From an uncultured Sulfolobales archaeon (GTDB taxonomy: Archaea > Thermoproteota > Thermoprotei_A > Sulfolobales > NBVN01), in NCBI GenBank assembly GCA_938083005.1, contig CALKCU010000037.1, positions 1-58,337 on the forward strand: DNA of 58,337 nt, read 5' to 3'. Position 1 is the first letter of the stretch, and each line of letters opens with the position of its first letter. Both the position numbers and the translations under genes were made by a program. Below are positions 34,514-42,122 of this stretch, piece after piece. The notes under the pieces are model-generated. The model made no database searches. It was given only the letters and a program-made list of their open reading frames with translations, and was not told where the DNA came from.

Positions 34514-36313
34514 ATGGGAATGCTGTGGAGGTGGTATCTTACGAAACGGGGGGCTTTCGTTAAAGCTATCGTAATAATCGTCGTTCTGGCTGTAGGCTTA
34601 CTCCTGCTGGCTCCACCGAACGCCGAGTACATGCCCGAGGAGAAGAGGTTTCCCTACTACACGTTTCCACTACTCCCACCGCTCCTAGCGATAACCCTCT
34701 GTATACTCACGGGACAGGTACTGCCAGCGCTCTTCCTGGGGATCTGGGTCGGCGCCCTGATGGTATCGGCGTACAACCCCCTGGCTGCCACTACTCAAAC
34801 CCTCGGCTGGCTCGTCGAGAACGCGACCGACCCCTGGAACGCCACTATACTCCTCTTCGACTTCGTCATAGGAGCCTTCGTCGGCCTGCTCTACGTATCG
34901 GGGTCCATGCACAGCCTGGCCGAGTCCCTGTCGAGAAGAGTCAGGACGTCTCGGGGAGCGGGCCTGGCTACGGCCGCTCTGGGGACCATAGCCTTCTTCG
35001 ACGACTACGCCAACACCGTGATCGTGGGGAACGCCATGAGGCCCCTGACCGACAGGCTTAGAGTGAGCAGGGAGCTCCTGAGCTACATAGTCGACTCGAC
35101 GGCCGCGCCCGTGGCCGGCATCTTCCTAGTCTCGACCTGGATCGGTTACGAGGTAGGGCTGATAAGAGGAGCCATCGAGACTCTCCAGGAGGAGGTGGCG
35201 GCCGGGAAGCTGCCCGCGGCGCCCACGGTAGGTCCCTACGCTATGTGGCTCTCCGCACTCCCGTACCACTTCTACTCCATCCTAGCTCTGCTGCTGGTCT
35301 ACCTGGTCATAGCGTTCAGGAGGCACTTCGGCCCCATGCTGGCGGCCGAGAGGAGGGTATACAGCGAGGGCAAGGTCCTTAGGGACGGAGCAGTGCCCCT
35401 AATGCCGACCGAGACGATACTCGGGGAGCCGGTCAAGGAGAGGAGAGCCTCTCCCCTGCTGTTCGTGGTCTCCATCGTGGTGCTGATAGCGGTAACCCTC
35501 CTGGGCATATGGTACACGGGAGCCCAGGCCATCATAGAGTCCTACGCGGAGGAGGGGATAGTCTACGCGGAGCCTTGGTGGACGATACCGTTCTCCGAGG
35601 CGCTGCTGGAGTCGGACGCGGCCACGGCACTGCTCTGGGGGAGCTTCGCCGGGTACCTGGTGGCCCTGGCCGGCGTCCTCCTCGGGAGAGTGGTGAGCTT
35701 CTCTAAGGCGATGGAGTACACGGTCAAGGGCATGTACACAATGCTCTACGCCAACGCTATACTCCTGCACGCCTGGAGCATCAAGACCGCCACCGACGCG
35801 CTAGGCACGGCCGACTACGTGGTGGGACACGCCGTGGCGGTAGGGATCCCGGCTCTCGCCGCTCCACTGCTGATATTCCTGGTCTGCATGTTCATATCCT
35901 ACACCACGGGGACCAGCTGGGGCACGTTCGGGGTAATGATGCCCATAGCGGTGCCTCTCGCCTGGAAGCTGGCGCTGATACAGTTCGGGGACCCGGCTCT
36001 CGCTCACGTCCTCGCTGCGGCCTCCATAGGCGCGGTCTTCGGCGGGGGGATCTACGGGGACCACGTCTCACCGATAAGCGACACGACCATAATGTCCTCG
36101 ATGTTCAGCGGCTGCGACCACATAGACCACGTGAAGACTCAGCTGCCTTACGGCACTCTGGCGGCCGCCGTGAGCGTGGTGCTCTACCTGCTGATGCTAG
36201 CCGGGGTGACCAGCCCGCTGGTGCTTCTGCCGCTCGGCATAGTCCTACTCGTCCTGGTGTACCTGGCTATAACGAGGAAGACGCCCCCGGTACCCAACTT
36301 TAGGACGCTCTGA
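34514..36313 (+). CDS. nhaC: NhaC-family Na+/H+ antiporter
   Basis: This polytopic protein of up to 599 residues has many hydrophobic helices and the family blocks FFDDYANTVIVGNAMRPLTD (about 156-175), SCMFISYTTGTSWGTFG-like text and FGGGIYGDHVSPISDTTIMSS, which line the ion path in NhaC/NhaD-like carriers. It would exchange Na+ for H+, or carry an organic solute as some NhaC paralogues do. ATG 34514 and the in-frame ATG 34520 both lie before the transcription start predicted from the TATA-like element; the next in-frame ATG is 34631 and would drop the first hydrophobic segment. A T5 run follows the stop. It is a single-gene unit. Confidence 0.87.
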   Translation: MGMLWRWYLTKRGAFVKAIVIIVVLAVGLLLLAPPNAEYMPEEKRFPYYTFPLLPPLLAITLCILTGQVLPALFLGIWVGALMVSAYNPLAATTQTLGWLVENATDPWNATILLFDFVIGAFVGLLYVSGSMHSLAESLSRRVRTSRGAGLATAALGTIAFFDDYANTVIVGNAMRPLTDRLRVSRELLSYIVDSTAAPVAGIFLVSTWIGYEVGLIRGAIETLQEEVAAGKLPAAPTVGPYAMWLSALPYHFYSILALLLVYLVIAFRRHFGPMLAAERRVYSEGKVLRDGAVPLMPTETILGEPVKERRASPLLFVVSIVVLIAVTLLGIWYTGAQAIIESYAEEGIVYAEPWWTIPFSEALLESDAATALLWGSFAGYLVALAGVLLGRVVSFSKAMEYTVKGMYTMLYANAILLHAWSIKTATDALGTADYVVGHAVAVGIPALAAPLLIFLVCMFISYTTGTSWGTFGVMMPIAVPLAWKLALIQFGDPALAHVLAAASIGAVFGGGIYGDHVSPISDTTIMSSMFSGCDHIDHVKTQLPYGTLAAAVSVVLYLLMLAGVTSPLVLLPLGIVLLVLVYLAITRKTPPVPNFRTL

Positions 36314-36328
36314 GGGCGTTCAAGGCTC

Positions 36329-36333
36329 TTTTT
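36329..36333 (+). terminator. T-tract terminator after the NhaC gene
   Basis: A run of five T begins 16 nt past the stop in a GC-rich setting, consistent with archaeal intrinsic termination. It lies between two convergent genes. Confidence 0.4.
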
Positions 36334-36353
36334 CCCCGCGAGTTCGCTCGACG

Positions 36354-36914
36354 TTACGGGATTTTTACCTGCCTTAGGTAGTCGACGACCCTTACGACCG
36401 TGAACCTAGGCCCGCACTCCCGCTCGCTCGTAGCGCAGATGAACGTGACCAGGGCCCCCTCCTCTCCCCCCAGCACCCTCAGCTCCACCACCCTACCCTC
36501 GGACCTCTCCACAACCCTGGGCCTCAGGCACTCCAGCAGGTACGCGGCCACGGTCTCGGGGAAGCCCCTGGGGAGGGTCCCAGGGACTATGACCAGCTCC
36601 AGCATTCCGAGCGGGAGCTGGGAGCCGGGCAGCTCCCCGAGCAGGCTGACCCTCCCCAACTTGAGGAGGAACTCCCTCCTGGGCCTCGACCCTTCCACTC
36701 TCAGGAAGGAGAGGGCTGAGGGGTTGCCCCTCTTCTCCATAGCGACCAGGACTCCGTAAGCACCGAGAGAGGAAGCCTTGACGGCTAGCTCCCCGTACGT
36801 GGCCTTGCCCCTGGTCACTCTCACCGAGTGGGGGAGGACCCTGCTAAGGTCCTTGACGAAGCTGCGGGTCCTCCTTGAGGGCTCCCTAGACGTAGTTATC
36901 AGAAGCCTGCTCAT
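36354..36914 (-). CDS. Brix-domain ribosome biogenesis protein
   Basis: This 186-residue protein starts LLITTSREPSRRTRSFVKDL, the characteristic opening of archaeal Brix/Imp4-like proteins. It continues with a region matching the sigma70-like RNA-binding motif (GRVSLLGELPGSQLPLGMLELV). Such proteins assist rRNA maturation and ribosome assembly. Its ATG overlaps the stop of rpl37ae by 4 nt, a ribosomal protein/assembly factor pairing that supports the assignment. Confidence 0.85.
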   Translation of the reverse strand: MSRLLITTSREPSRRTRSFVKDLSRVLPHSVRVTRGKATYGELAVKASSLGAYGVLVAMEKRGNPSALSFLRVEGSRPRREFLLKLGRVSLLGELPGSQLPLGMLELVIVPGTLPRGFPETVAAYLLECLRPRVVERSEGRVVELRVLGGEEGALVTFICATSERECGPRFTVVRVVDYLRQVKIP

Positions 36915-37207
36915 TGAGAGCTAGACCTTTCCTGCGGGCGCGCCCTCTCTCCAGCCACGGTTATCGCTCTGCCCACCTCCGTGTAGGGCTGGTAGGCGCC
37001 CCCGGCAAAGACCCTCCCGCACTTGGGGCACCTCCAGAGACCGACCGAGAGCCTCTCGAAGACGGTCTTGGTACCGCAGAGCGGGCACACGTACACCGAG
37101 TACCTGCGCTCCACGACCTCCCTCCACTTCTTCCTGAGCGACGATCCGTACCTGGCGCCGAACCTGCCAGCTACGCCGACTACCCTGGTCCTGCCCGTCC
37201 CCGGCAC
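36911..37207 (-). CDS. rpl37ae: 50S ribosomal protein L37Ae
   Basis: This 98-residue zinc-ribbon ribosomal protein has the core VAGRFGARYGSSLRKKWREV, then CPLCGTKTVFERLSVGLWRCPKCG with two CxxC knuckles and FAGGAYQPYT. GTG 37207 is chosen because the TATA box is 27 nt upstream (leaderless). The frame runs on to 37318, but that N-terminal part is low-complexity and not part of the family. The C-terminal tail after ITVAGERA is variable. The downstream Brix gene overlaps by 4 nt. Confidence 0.93.
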   Translation of the reverse strand: MPGTGRTRVVGVAGRFGARYGSSLRKKWREVVERRYSVYVCPLCGTKTVFERLSVGLWRCPKCGRVFAGGAYQPYTEVGRAITVAGERARPQERSSSQ

Positions 37208-37227
37208 CTCGAAATGTGGAACCGCCG

Positions 37228-37240
37228 AACTTAAAAAGCT
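37228..37240 (-). promoter_or_regulatory. TATA box of rpl37ae
   Basis: Minus-strand AGCTTTTTAAGTT is centred about 27 nt upstream of GTG 37207. This spacing decides the start codon and predicts a leaderless mRNA. Confidence 0.7.
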
Positions 37241-37269
37241 TGAGGTAGACCGCCCCTCAAAACGGCGGA

Positions 37270-37285
37270 TCTCGGGGCCCCGAGA
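37270..37285. repeat. 16-bp perfect palindrome
   Basis: TCTCGGGGCCCCGAGA reads identically on both strands. It lies between the back-to-back promoters of rpl37ae and the btuF-like gene, about 30 nt outside the rpl37ae TATA box. It could be a protein-binding site; GC-rich palindromes also arise by chance. Confidence 0.45.
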
Positions 37286-37355
37286 ACCTGGAGGGCTCGG
37301 TGGAAGGAGGGTCGGCATAGCGGAGGGCCCGGCTCGTGGGATCGGGAATCGAAAA

Positions 37356-37365
37356 GCTTATATTG
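37356..37365 (+). promoter_or_regulatory. TATA box of the btuFCD-like operon
   Basis: GCTTATATTG lies about 37 nt before GTG 37398 and predicts transcription from about 37387, inside the inverted repeat that follows. Confidence 0.65.
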
Positions 37366-37375
37366 TCGACCCGAC

Positions 37376-37396
37376 GTTTGGATAGGGTGTCCAAAC
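37376..37396 (+). promoter_or_regulatory. Perfect inverted repeat, putative operator, before btuF
   Basis: GTTTGGA (37376-37382) and TCCAAAC (37390-37396) are exact inverted copies separated by 7 nt. The element covers the predicted transcription start and ends 1 nt before the GTG. Half-site length and centre spacing of 14 nt fit a dimeric winged-helix repressor; a 5' hairpin in the RNA is the alternative if transcription starts further upstream. Confidence 0.6.
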
Positions 37397-37397
37397 G

Positions 37398-38591
37398 GTG
37401 ATAACCCCGGGAGGCTCTTCGAGGAGGACCGCGCTCACGGTCGCTATAGCTCTCGCAATGCTCACCGCCGGTGCTGCCCTCGGCGCGCTAGCAGCGGGCG
37501 GTGCGGGCACGGTCAGGACCGTGGTTACCACGGAGAGAGTGGCGGAGACCATCACGGTCCCCGCTATCGAGGAGAGGACGGTAGTCGTCACGGAGAGGGT
37601 GACCATTCCCGTCATCAGGGAGAGAGTAAGCATCATAGACGCTCTCGGAAGGAGGGTGGAGTTCGAGCATCCGCCCAGGAGGGTAGTCTCCCTGGCTCCG
37701 TCTATAACCGAGACCCTGTTCGCTCTCGGCCTCGGAGGGAGAGTGGTCGGCGTTACGAGTCACTGCAACTACCCGCCTGAGGTCCCCGAGCTCGTCAGGG
37801 AGGGGGAGATCGAGATAGTGGGTGGGTTCTGGACGCCGGACCTCGAGAAGATACTCGCTCTCGAACCGGACTTGGTGATAGGCTCCGCCGGCACACCTCC
37901 CCACCTCAGGCTCAGGGAGTCGCTGGAGCACGCCGGGGTGAGGGTGGTCTACGTCCACGGGACCGCCGCGATCGACAAGCACCAGGTGTACGCCGACATG
38001 AGGACCCTTGCTAGGATATTCGGTGCCGATGCGGTAGCCGAGGACCTGATAGCGAGGATCGAGGGCGAGGTGAGCGGAGTAGAGGCCGCCGTCCCGAGGG
38101 AGGGTCGGCCGAAGGTTCTGGTACTCCTGGGTCCGCCCGCCTGGGGCCTCTGGAGCGCGGGGGACAACACCTTCATAGGCTGGGCGCTGAGGACGGCCGG
38201 GGGCGTGAACGTAGCTGAGAGGTTCTCCGGCTGGCCCCTGCTGGACTACGAGTTCGTGCTGTCCCAGGATCCCGACGTCATAATAGTGAGCGCCATGGGT
38301 GCGGACTACACGGCCCTGATAGAGGAGATCCGCTCGACCCCTCTGGCCGAGACCAAAGCGTTTAGGAGCGGTAGAATATACGTAGTCGACCTGGAGGCGA
38401 ACGACGTCTTGGTCAGGCCGGGACCCAGGCTAGGGCTAGCCGTCAGGCTCCTGGCAGCCATACTGTACCCGGAGCTCTTCGGCCCCGTAGACATCCCCGT
38501 GGTCTACAAGATGGGCGAGGGGACCCTGAGCCCGGGCGCTCTCGCCTGGTCCGGAGCGCTAACCCATCGCTACGGCATAGTGGGAACCTGA
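37398..38591 (+). CDS. btuF: ABC importer substrate-binding protein (BtuF/FepB-like)
   Basis: This 397-residue secreted or membrane-anchored binding protein has an N-terminal hydrophobic segment (about 13-33), then a Thr/Val/Glu-rich stalk with repeated TxxERV units, then the BtuF/TroA-type domain beginning RVVSLAPSITETLFALGLGGRVVGV. This clan binds cobalamin, haem or ferric siderophores. The order binding protein, permease, ATPase matches btuFCD. The methylmalonyl-CoA mutase genes in this window need B12, so cobalamin is the favoured substrate, but an iron complex is equally compatible with the sequence. It is the first gene of the operon and lies directly behind the inverted repeat. Confidence 0.85.
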   Translation: MITPGGSSRRTALTVAIALAMLTAGAALGALAAGGAGTVRTVVTTERVAETITVPAIEERTVVVTERVTIPVIRERVSIIDALGRRVEFEHPPRRVVSLAPSITETLFALGLGGRVVGVTSHCNYPPEVPELVREGEIEIVGGFWTPDLEKILALEPDLVIGSAGTPPHLRLRESLEHAGVRVVYVHGTAAIDKHQVYADMRTLARIFGADAVAEDLIARIEGEVSGVEAAVPREGRPKVLVLLGPPAWGLWSAGDNTFIGWALRTAGGVNVAERFSGWPLLDYEFVLSQDPDVIIVSAMGADYTALIEEIRSTPLAETKAFRSGRIYVVDLEANDVLVRPGPRLGLAVRLLAAILYPELFGPVDIPVVYKMGEGTLSPGALAWSGALTHRYGIVGT

Positions 38592-38601
38592 GGTTGCGAG
38601 G

Positions 38602-39636
38602 ATGGCTTACCGCATCGTAAAAGCTGGCAGGTTCAGGCTTTTCCTCCTAGCCCTGTCCTTGGTGCTCACCCTCGCGGTGCTCACCGCGTTCTCCCTCTCC
38701 GTAGGCTCCTCGATGATCTCGCTGCCGGAGATCCTCTCCTGCGCGATCGTGGGCGAGTGTGACAGAGCGACCCGCCTCGTGCTAGGCCTGAGGCTCACGC
38801 GCACGATGGCCGCGGCCCTCACCGGGGGCGTGCTAGCCGTGGCCGGAGCCCTGATGCAGGGGATATCGAGGAACCCGCTCGCGGACCCCTTCATCCTCGG
38901 GTCGTCGTCAACAGCTCTAGCCGCGCTCTCAGCGGCCCTGCTGCTCGACGTCGGGATCCTCGCGTACCGCCAGCTGACGATCTCGATAGCCTTCGCCGGG
39001 GCTATGCTGGGCTACCTCCTGGCCGTCTCCATCAGTTTGCTAGCTGGGGGGACCGGGCTCTCATTGATACTCTCGGGCGTCGCGGTCTCGGCCCTCTTCT
39101 CTGGCGTATCCCACGCGCTCCTCCACGTGCTGCAGGACAGGCTCAGGACCCCATACGTTTACCTGCTGGTGGGCTCTACCAGCGGGGTTCTCGAGCGAGA
39201 CCCCCCCTACCTAGCGGTACTGCTGGCGCTGTCCCTGGTCGCGCTGCTCGCGCTCGGGATCCCGAAGGCCCTCAACGCGTACCTCTTTGGGGATTCGTAC
39301 GCGGCCCAGCTGGGGTACAGGGTCAAGTTCGTCACCATGGCTTCGGCGTTCGTCGCCTGCCTGCTGACTGGAGCTTCGGTCGCAGTAGTCGGGGTAGTGG
39401 GGTTCGTGGGTCTAGCCGCTCCCCACATCTCCCGGATGCTCCTGGGGACCTCGGACTACAGAGCAGCGCTGATCCTCTCCATGCTCTCCGGCTCTTCGCT
39501 GACTGTGCTCTCGGATACCGTGGCCAGGGCCTTCAGCCTGTTCCTGGCTAGGGGAGAGCTACCCCTGGGCGTCGTAACGAGCATCATCGGGGCCCCCTTC
39601 CTCGCTTATCTCATCGTCACGAGCGGGAGAAGGTGA
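38602..39636 (+). CDS. btuC: ABC importer permease (BtuC/FecCD family)
   Basis: This 344-residue permease has about ten predicted membrane helices. The FecCD/BtuC signature stretches are RLTRTMAAALTGGVLAVAGA, MQGISRNPLADPFILG and, near the end, VGVVGFVGLAAPHISRMLLG followed by ARGELPLGVVTSIIGAPFLAYL. The last is the coupling region that contacts the ATPase. ATG 38602 lies 10 nt after the btuF stop with GCGAGG upstream. It moves cobalamin or a siderophore-type ligand. Confidence 0.93.
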   Translation: MAYRIVKAGRFRLFLLALSLVLTLAVLTAFSLSVGSSMISLPEILSCAIVGECDRATRLVLGLRLTRTMAAALTGGVLAVAGALMQGISRNPLADPFILGSSSTALAALSAALLLDVGILAYRQLTISIAFAGAMLGYLLAVSISLLAGGTGLSLILSGVAVSALFSGVSHALLHVLQDRLRTPYVYLLVGSTSGVLERDPPYLAVLLALSLVALLALGIPKALNAYLFGDSYAAQLGYRVKFVTMASAFVACLLTGASVAVVGVVGFVGLAAPHISRMLLGTSDYRAALILSMLSGSSLTVLSDTVARAFSLFLARGELPLGVVTSIIGAPFLAYLIVTSGRR

Positions 39637-39642
39637 GAGCTG

Positions 39643-40605
39643 GTGAAGCGGTGGGGTAGGTGGGTGAGCTTTGGCTGCGGCGGGGGGAGGATGCCGGCGG
39701 TGCGGATCACGCAGCGCAGCTCGGCTGGTGCCCGCGAGGAGCCTCCCCTACTCCGGGAAGGTGCTAGCGATCCCCCGCGGACTCGCGCGAGACCGGTGAC
39801 CGAGGGGGAGCGGAGAGCGTCCGTGAAGCTCGAGGCCGCGCGCTACAGCTACGACACCGTTAGAGCAGTCGACGGAGTGACCCTCGAGATCGAGGGTGGG
39901 AGGATCGTGTGCCTGGTAGGACCGAACGGGTCGGGCAAGACCACGCTCCTAAAGCTCATAGCGTCTCTCATCAGACCGTCGAGCGGGCTCGTGTACATCG
40001 ACGGTAAGGACGCTAGGCTCTACAGCCCCAGCGAAATCGCTAGGACCGTCTCCTTCTCCGACCCCCACCTCCCGAGGACCCTCCCGATGCGCGTCGTAGA
40101 CTTCATACTCACTTCCAGGTACCCGTTCCAGAGGACCCTCCAGTACTTCGAGAGCGAGGACGACCTGAGGGCGGTGGACTCCGTAATCGAGGAGCTCGGG
40201 ATAGCACACCTGCTGGAGAGGAGGCTGGACCAGCTCAGCAGCGGCGAGCTGCAGAGGGTAGTGATAGCCGCAGCGCTCGCCAAGAGGCCCAGGGTCCTGC
40301 TCCTCGACGAGCCCTCAGCGTTTCTCGACGTGCGCAGCCGCTTCGAGATAATGGACGTAGTAAGGAGGTATACGAGGGAGCGGAGAGCCGCCACCGTCGT
40401 GGCTCTCCACGACCTCTACATGGCGTCCCTCTACTGCGACTCTATAGCCCTCTTGAGTAGGGGCAGAATAGCGGCCCTCGGAGCACCGGCCGAGGTGTTC
40501 TCTTCGAGGGTGGTGGAGGAAGTCTATGGAGTGGGGGTTAAGACCGTCCGAGTGGACGGCACGTCCCTCGTCGCAATACCCCTTCCCCCGCGCTCGGGAA
40601 ACTAG
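39643..40605 (+). CDS. btuD: ABC importer ATPase (BtuD/FecE family)
   Basis: This ATPase has Walker A VGPNGSGKT (K99 in the long form), signature LSSGELQRVVIAAALAKRPRV, Walker B LLLDEPSAFLDV and a switch His in VVALHDLYMA. It matches FecE/BtuD-type importers. The frame starts at GTG 39643, 6 nt past btuC, but the first 60 residues are Arg/Pro/Gly-rich and unlike the family. GTG 39823 would give the normal N-terminus (KLEAARYSYDTVRAV) and has GGGGGAG about 20 nt upstream; GTG 39796 also exists. I list the long form because it is coupled to btuC, but the start is uncertain. Confidence 0.88.
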   Translation: MKRWGRWVSFGCGGGRMPAVRITQRSSAGAREEPPLLREGASDPPRTRARPVTEGERRASVKLEAARYSYDTVRAVDGVTLEIEGGRIVCLVGPNGSGKTTLLKLIASLIRPSSGLVYIDGKDARLYSPSEIARTVSFSDPHLPRTLPMRVVDFILTSRYPFQRTLQYFESEDDLRAVDSVIEELGIAHLLERRLDQLSSGELQRVVIAAALAKRPRVLLLDEPSAFLDVRSRFEIMDVVRRYTRERRAATVVALHDLYMASLYCDSIALLSRGRIAALGAPAEVFSSRVVEEVYGVGVKTVRVDGTSLVAIPLPPRSGN

Positions 40606-40670
40606 CAAGCCTCCCCGGAGCGCGAGGACCTTCCCCAGGCCCTCCCGGGATGCTCCCAGCCGACCCGGTA

Positions 40671-40680
40671 GCTTTTAATG
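40671..40680 (+). promoter_or_regulatory. TATA box of the PAC2-HAD-S2P operon
   Basis: GCTTTTAATG is centred about 34 nt before ATG 40710. Confidence 0.6.
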
Positions 40681-40709
40681 ACGTGGGTGCTTAGCATTCT
40701 GGGCCGCGT

Positions 40710-41462
40710 ATGGGAGTGTACGTGAGGCTGGGGAAGGGCTCCCTAAAGGATAAGGTGCTCGTGGTGGGGCTGCCGGGCATGGGTAGAGTGGGTTATACTA
40801 CCGCCAACTACTTAGTAGAGAAGCTCGACGGCGTCCTCATAGGGGAGGTTTATTCTACTCACTTCCCGTCCCTGCTTGAGGTGAACGGTGAGGGGCTCGG
40901 TGCTCTCTACACGGGCAGGATATACGACGTCGGGAAAGCCGTGGTCTTCACTGCCGACGTCCAACCTCAGAGTCACGAGGGTCAGAATCTTCTGTGCAAG
41001 AAGCTCATCGAGGCCTTGGCTAAGAGGGGCATAAGGTTCGTGGTAGCCGCGGCCGCCTACGTAGTGCCCAGCGTGGACCTAATGAGGAGGGTCTACGTGG
41101 TCGGGACAGACTCGGAAGCTGTAGAGGCTTTCACCTCGATCGGGGCTCTGAGGCTCCGGGGCGGTACGATAAGTGGGATGAACGGTGTGATAATCGGCTG
41201 GGGCAAGTACTTCGGGATCCCCGGAGCAGTTCTCCTCGGAGAGACGTGGGCGCCCCTAGTCGAAGCGAACGAGGCCGACTTTAGGGCAGCCAAACACGTA
41301 ATCCAGGTCCTAGCTAGGTTCCTGGGCGTCGAGATAGAGCTCGAGGAGCTGGACGCCTACGCGACGCACGTGGAGCAGAGAGTGGCCGCCGTCATAGCTA
41401 AGATTATCGGACGCAGGGAAGAGGAGGAGAGACCGAAGTACACGGATCGCGAGGTAATGTAG
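40710..41462 (+). CDS. PAC2 family protein (proteasome assembly chaperone-like)
   Basis: This 250-residue protein with the archaeal PAC2 domain has KVLVVGLPGMGRVGYTTANYLVEKL at the start, PQSHEGQNLLCKKLIEALAKRG in the middle and GGTISGMNGVIIGWGKYFGIPGAVLLGETW. Eukaryotic PAC2 helps assemble the 20S proteasome; archaeal homologues (PbaA/PbaB-like) are related, but their client may differ. The C-terminal region after residue 205 is helical and charged. It is the first gene of a three-gene unit with a HAD phosphatase (10 nt gap) and a site-2 protease. Confidence 0.88.
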   Translation: MGVYVRLGKGSLKDKVLVVGLPGMGRVGYTTANYLVEKLDGVLIGEVYSTHFPSLLEVNGEGLGALYTGRIYDVGKAVVFTADVQPQSHEGQNLLCKKLIEALAKRGIRFVVAAAAYVVPSVDLMRRVYVVGTDSEAVEAFTSIGALRLRGGTISGMNGVIIGWGKYFGIPGAVLLGETWAPLVEANEADFRAAKHVIQVLARFLGVEIELEELDAYATHVEQRVAAVIAKIIGRREEEERPKYTDREVM

Positions 41463-41471
41463 GGAGAGGGC

Positions 41472-42113
41472 TTGGCGATAAGGCTAGTGGTCTTCGACCT
41501 AGACGGGACCCTCATCGACAGCGTCCGAGCGCACGCTGAGGGCTGGGCTTTCGCTGTCAAGAGCCTCGGACTAGCCGACGTAGACGCGGGCGAGGTCGCC
41601 GACCTGATAGGCCTCCCGGGGGATGTCATAGTCGGGAGGATCGCGGGGGAGGAGGGGCTCAGATACTACGCGAGCATCAGGAGGCTAAAGGACAAGCACT
41701 TCCTCTCGCAGGTGGTCAACGGCGGAGTGAGGCCCTTCCCGGACGCGATACCCTGCCTAAGCTACCTGAAGGGACGCGGCTACCTCCTGGGTCTAGCGTC
41801 GTCGACCCCCAACTACATGCTAATACCCGTCCTGGAGAGGCTAGGTCTCCTCGACTTCTTCGACTACACCGTTGGCGGAGACGAAGTACTAAGGGGCAAG
41901 CCCGACCCGGACATATTCGTTAGGGTGGCGGAGAAGGCCCGCGTGGGCCTTCGGGAGGTAGCAGTCGTGGGTGACACGGAGTACGACACTGTCCCGGCTA
42001 GGAGTGTCGGGATGCTCTCCGTTCTCGTCGCCAGGGGGAGGAGAGTCAGAGCCCGCGGTCTCGTAGCTGACGTGGTCGTCAGTAGCCTCGCGGACCTACG
42101 CTTCCTGCTGTAG
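41472..42113 (+). CDS. HAD-superfamily hydrolase (phosphoglycolate phosphatase-like)
   Basis: This 213-residue HAD phosphatase has motif I VVFDLDGTLIDS (D9 and D11), motif II around GLASSTPNYM, a conserved Lys in RGKPDPDIF and motif III VVGDTEYDTVPA. A helical cap (about residues 17-85) is inserted after motif I, as in subclass I phosphoglycolate/beta-phosphoglucomutase types. The TTG 41472 start is supported by GGGAGAGGG just before it. Substrates of such enzymes cannot be predicted reliably. It lies between the PAC2 and site-2 protease genes with short gaps on both sides. Confidence 0.88.
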   Translation: MAIRLVVFDLDGTLIDSVRAHAEGWAFAVKSLGLADVDAGEVADLIGLPGDVIVGRIAGEEGLRYYASIRRLKDKHFLSQVVNGGVRPFPDAIPCLSYLKGRGYLLGLASSTPNYMLIPVLERLGLLDFFDYTVGGDEVLRGKPDPDIFVRVAEKARVGLREVAVVGDTEYDTVPARSVGMLSVLVARGRRVRARGLVADVVVSSLADLRFLL

Positions 42114-42122
42114 GGGGGTCGC

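Noticed and set aside
37208-37318. N-terminal extension of L37Ae
   Set aside because: It lies upstream of the leaderless start set by the TATA box and is not part of the family.
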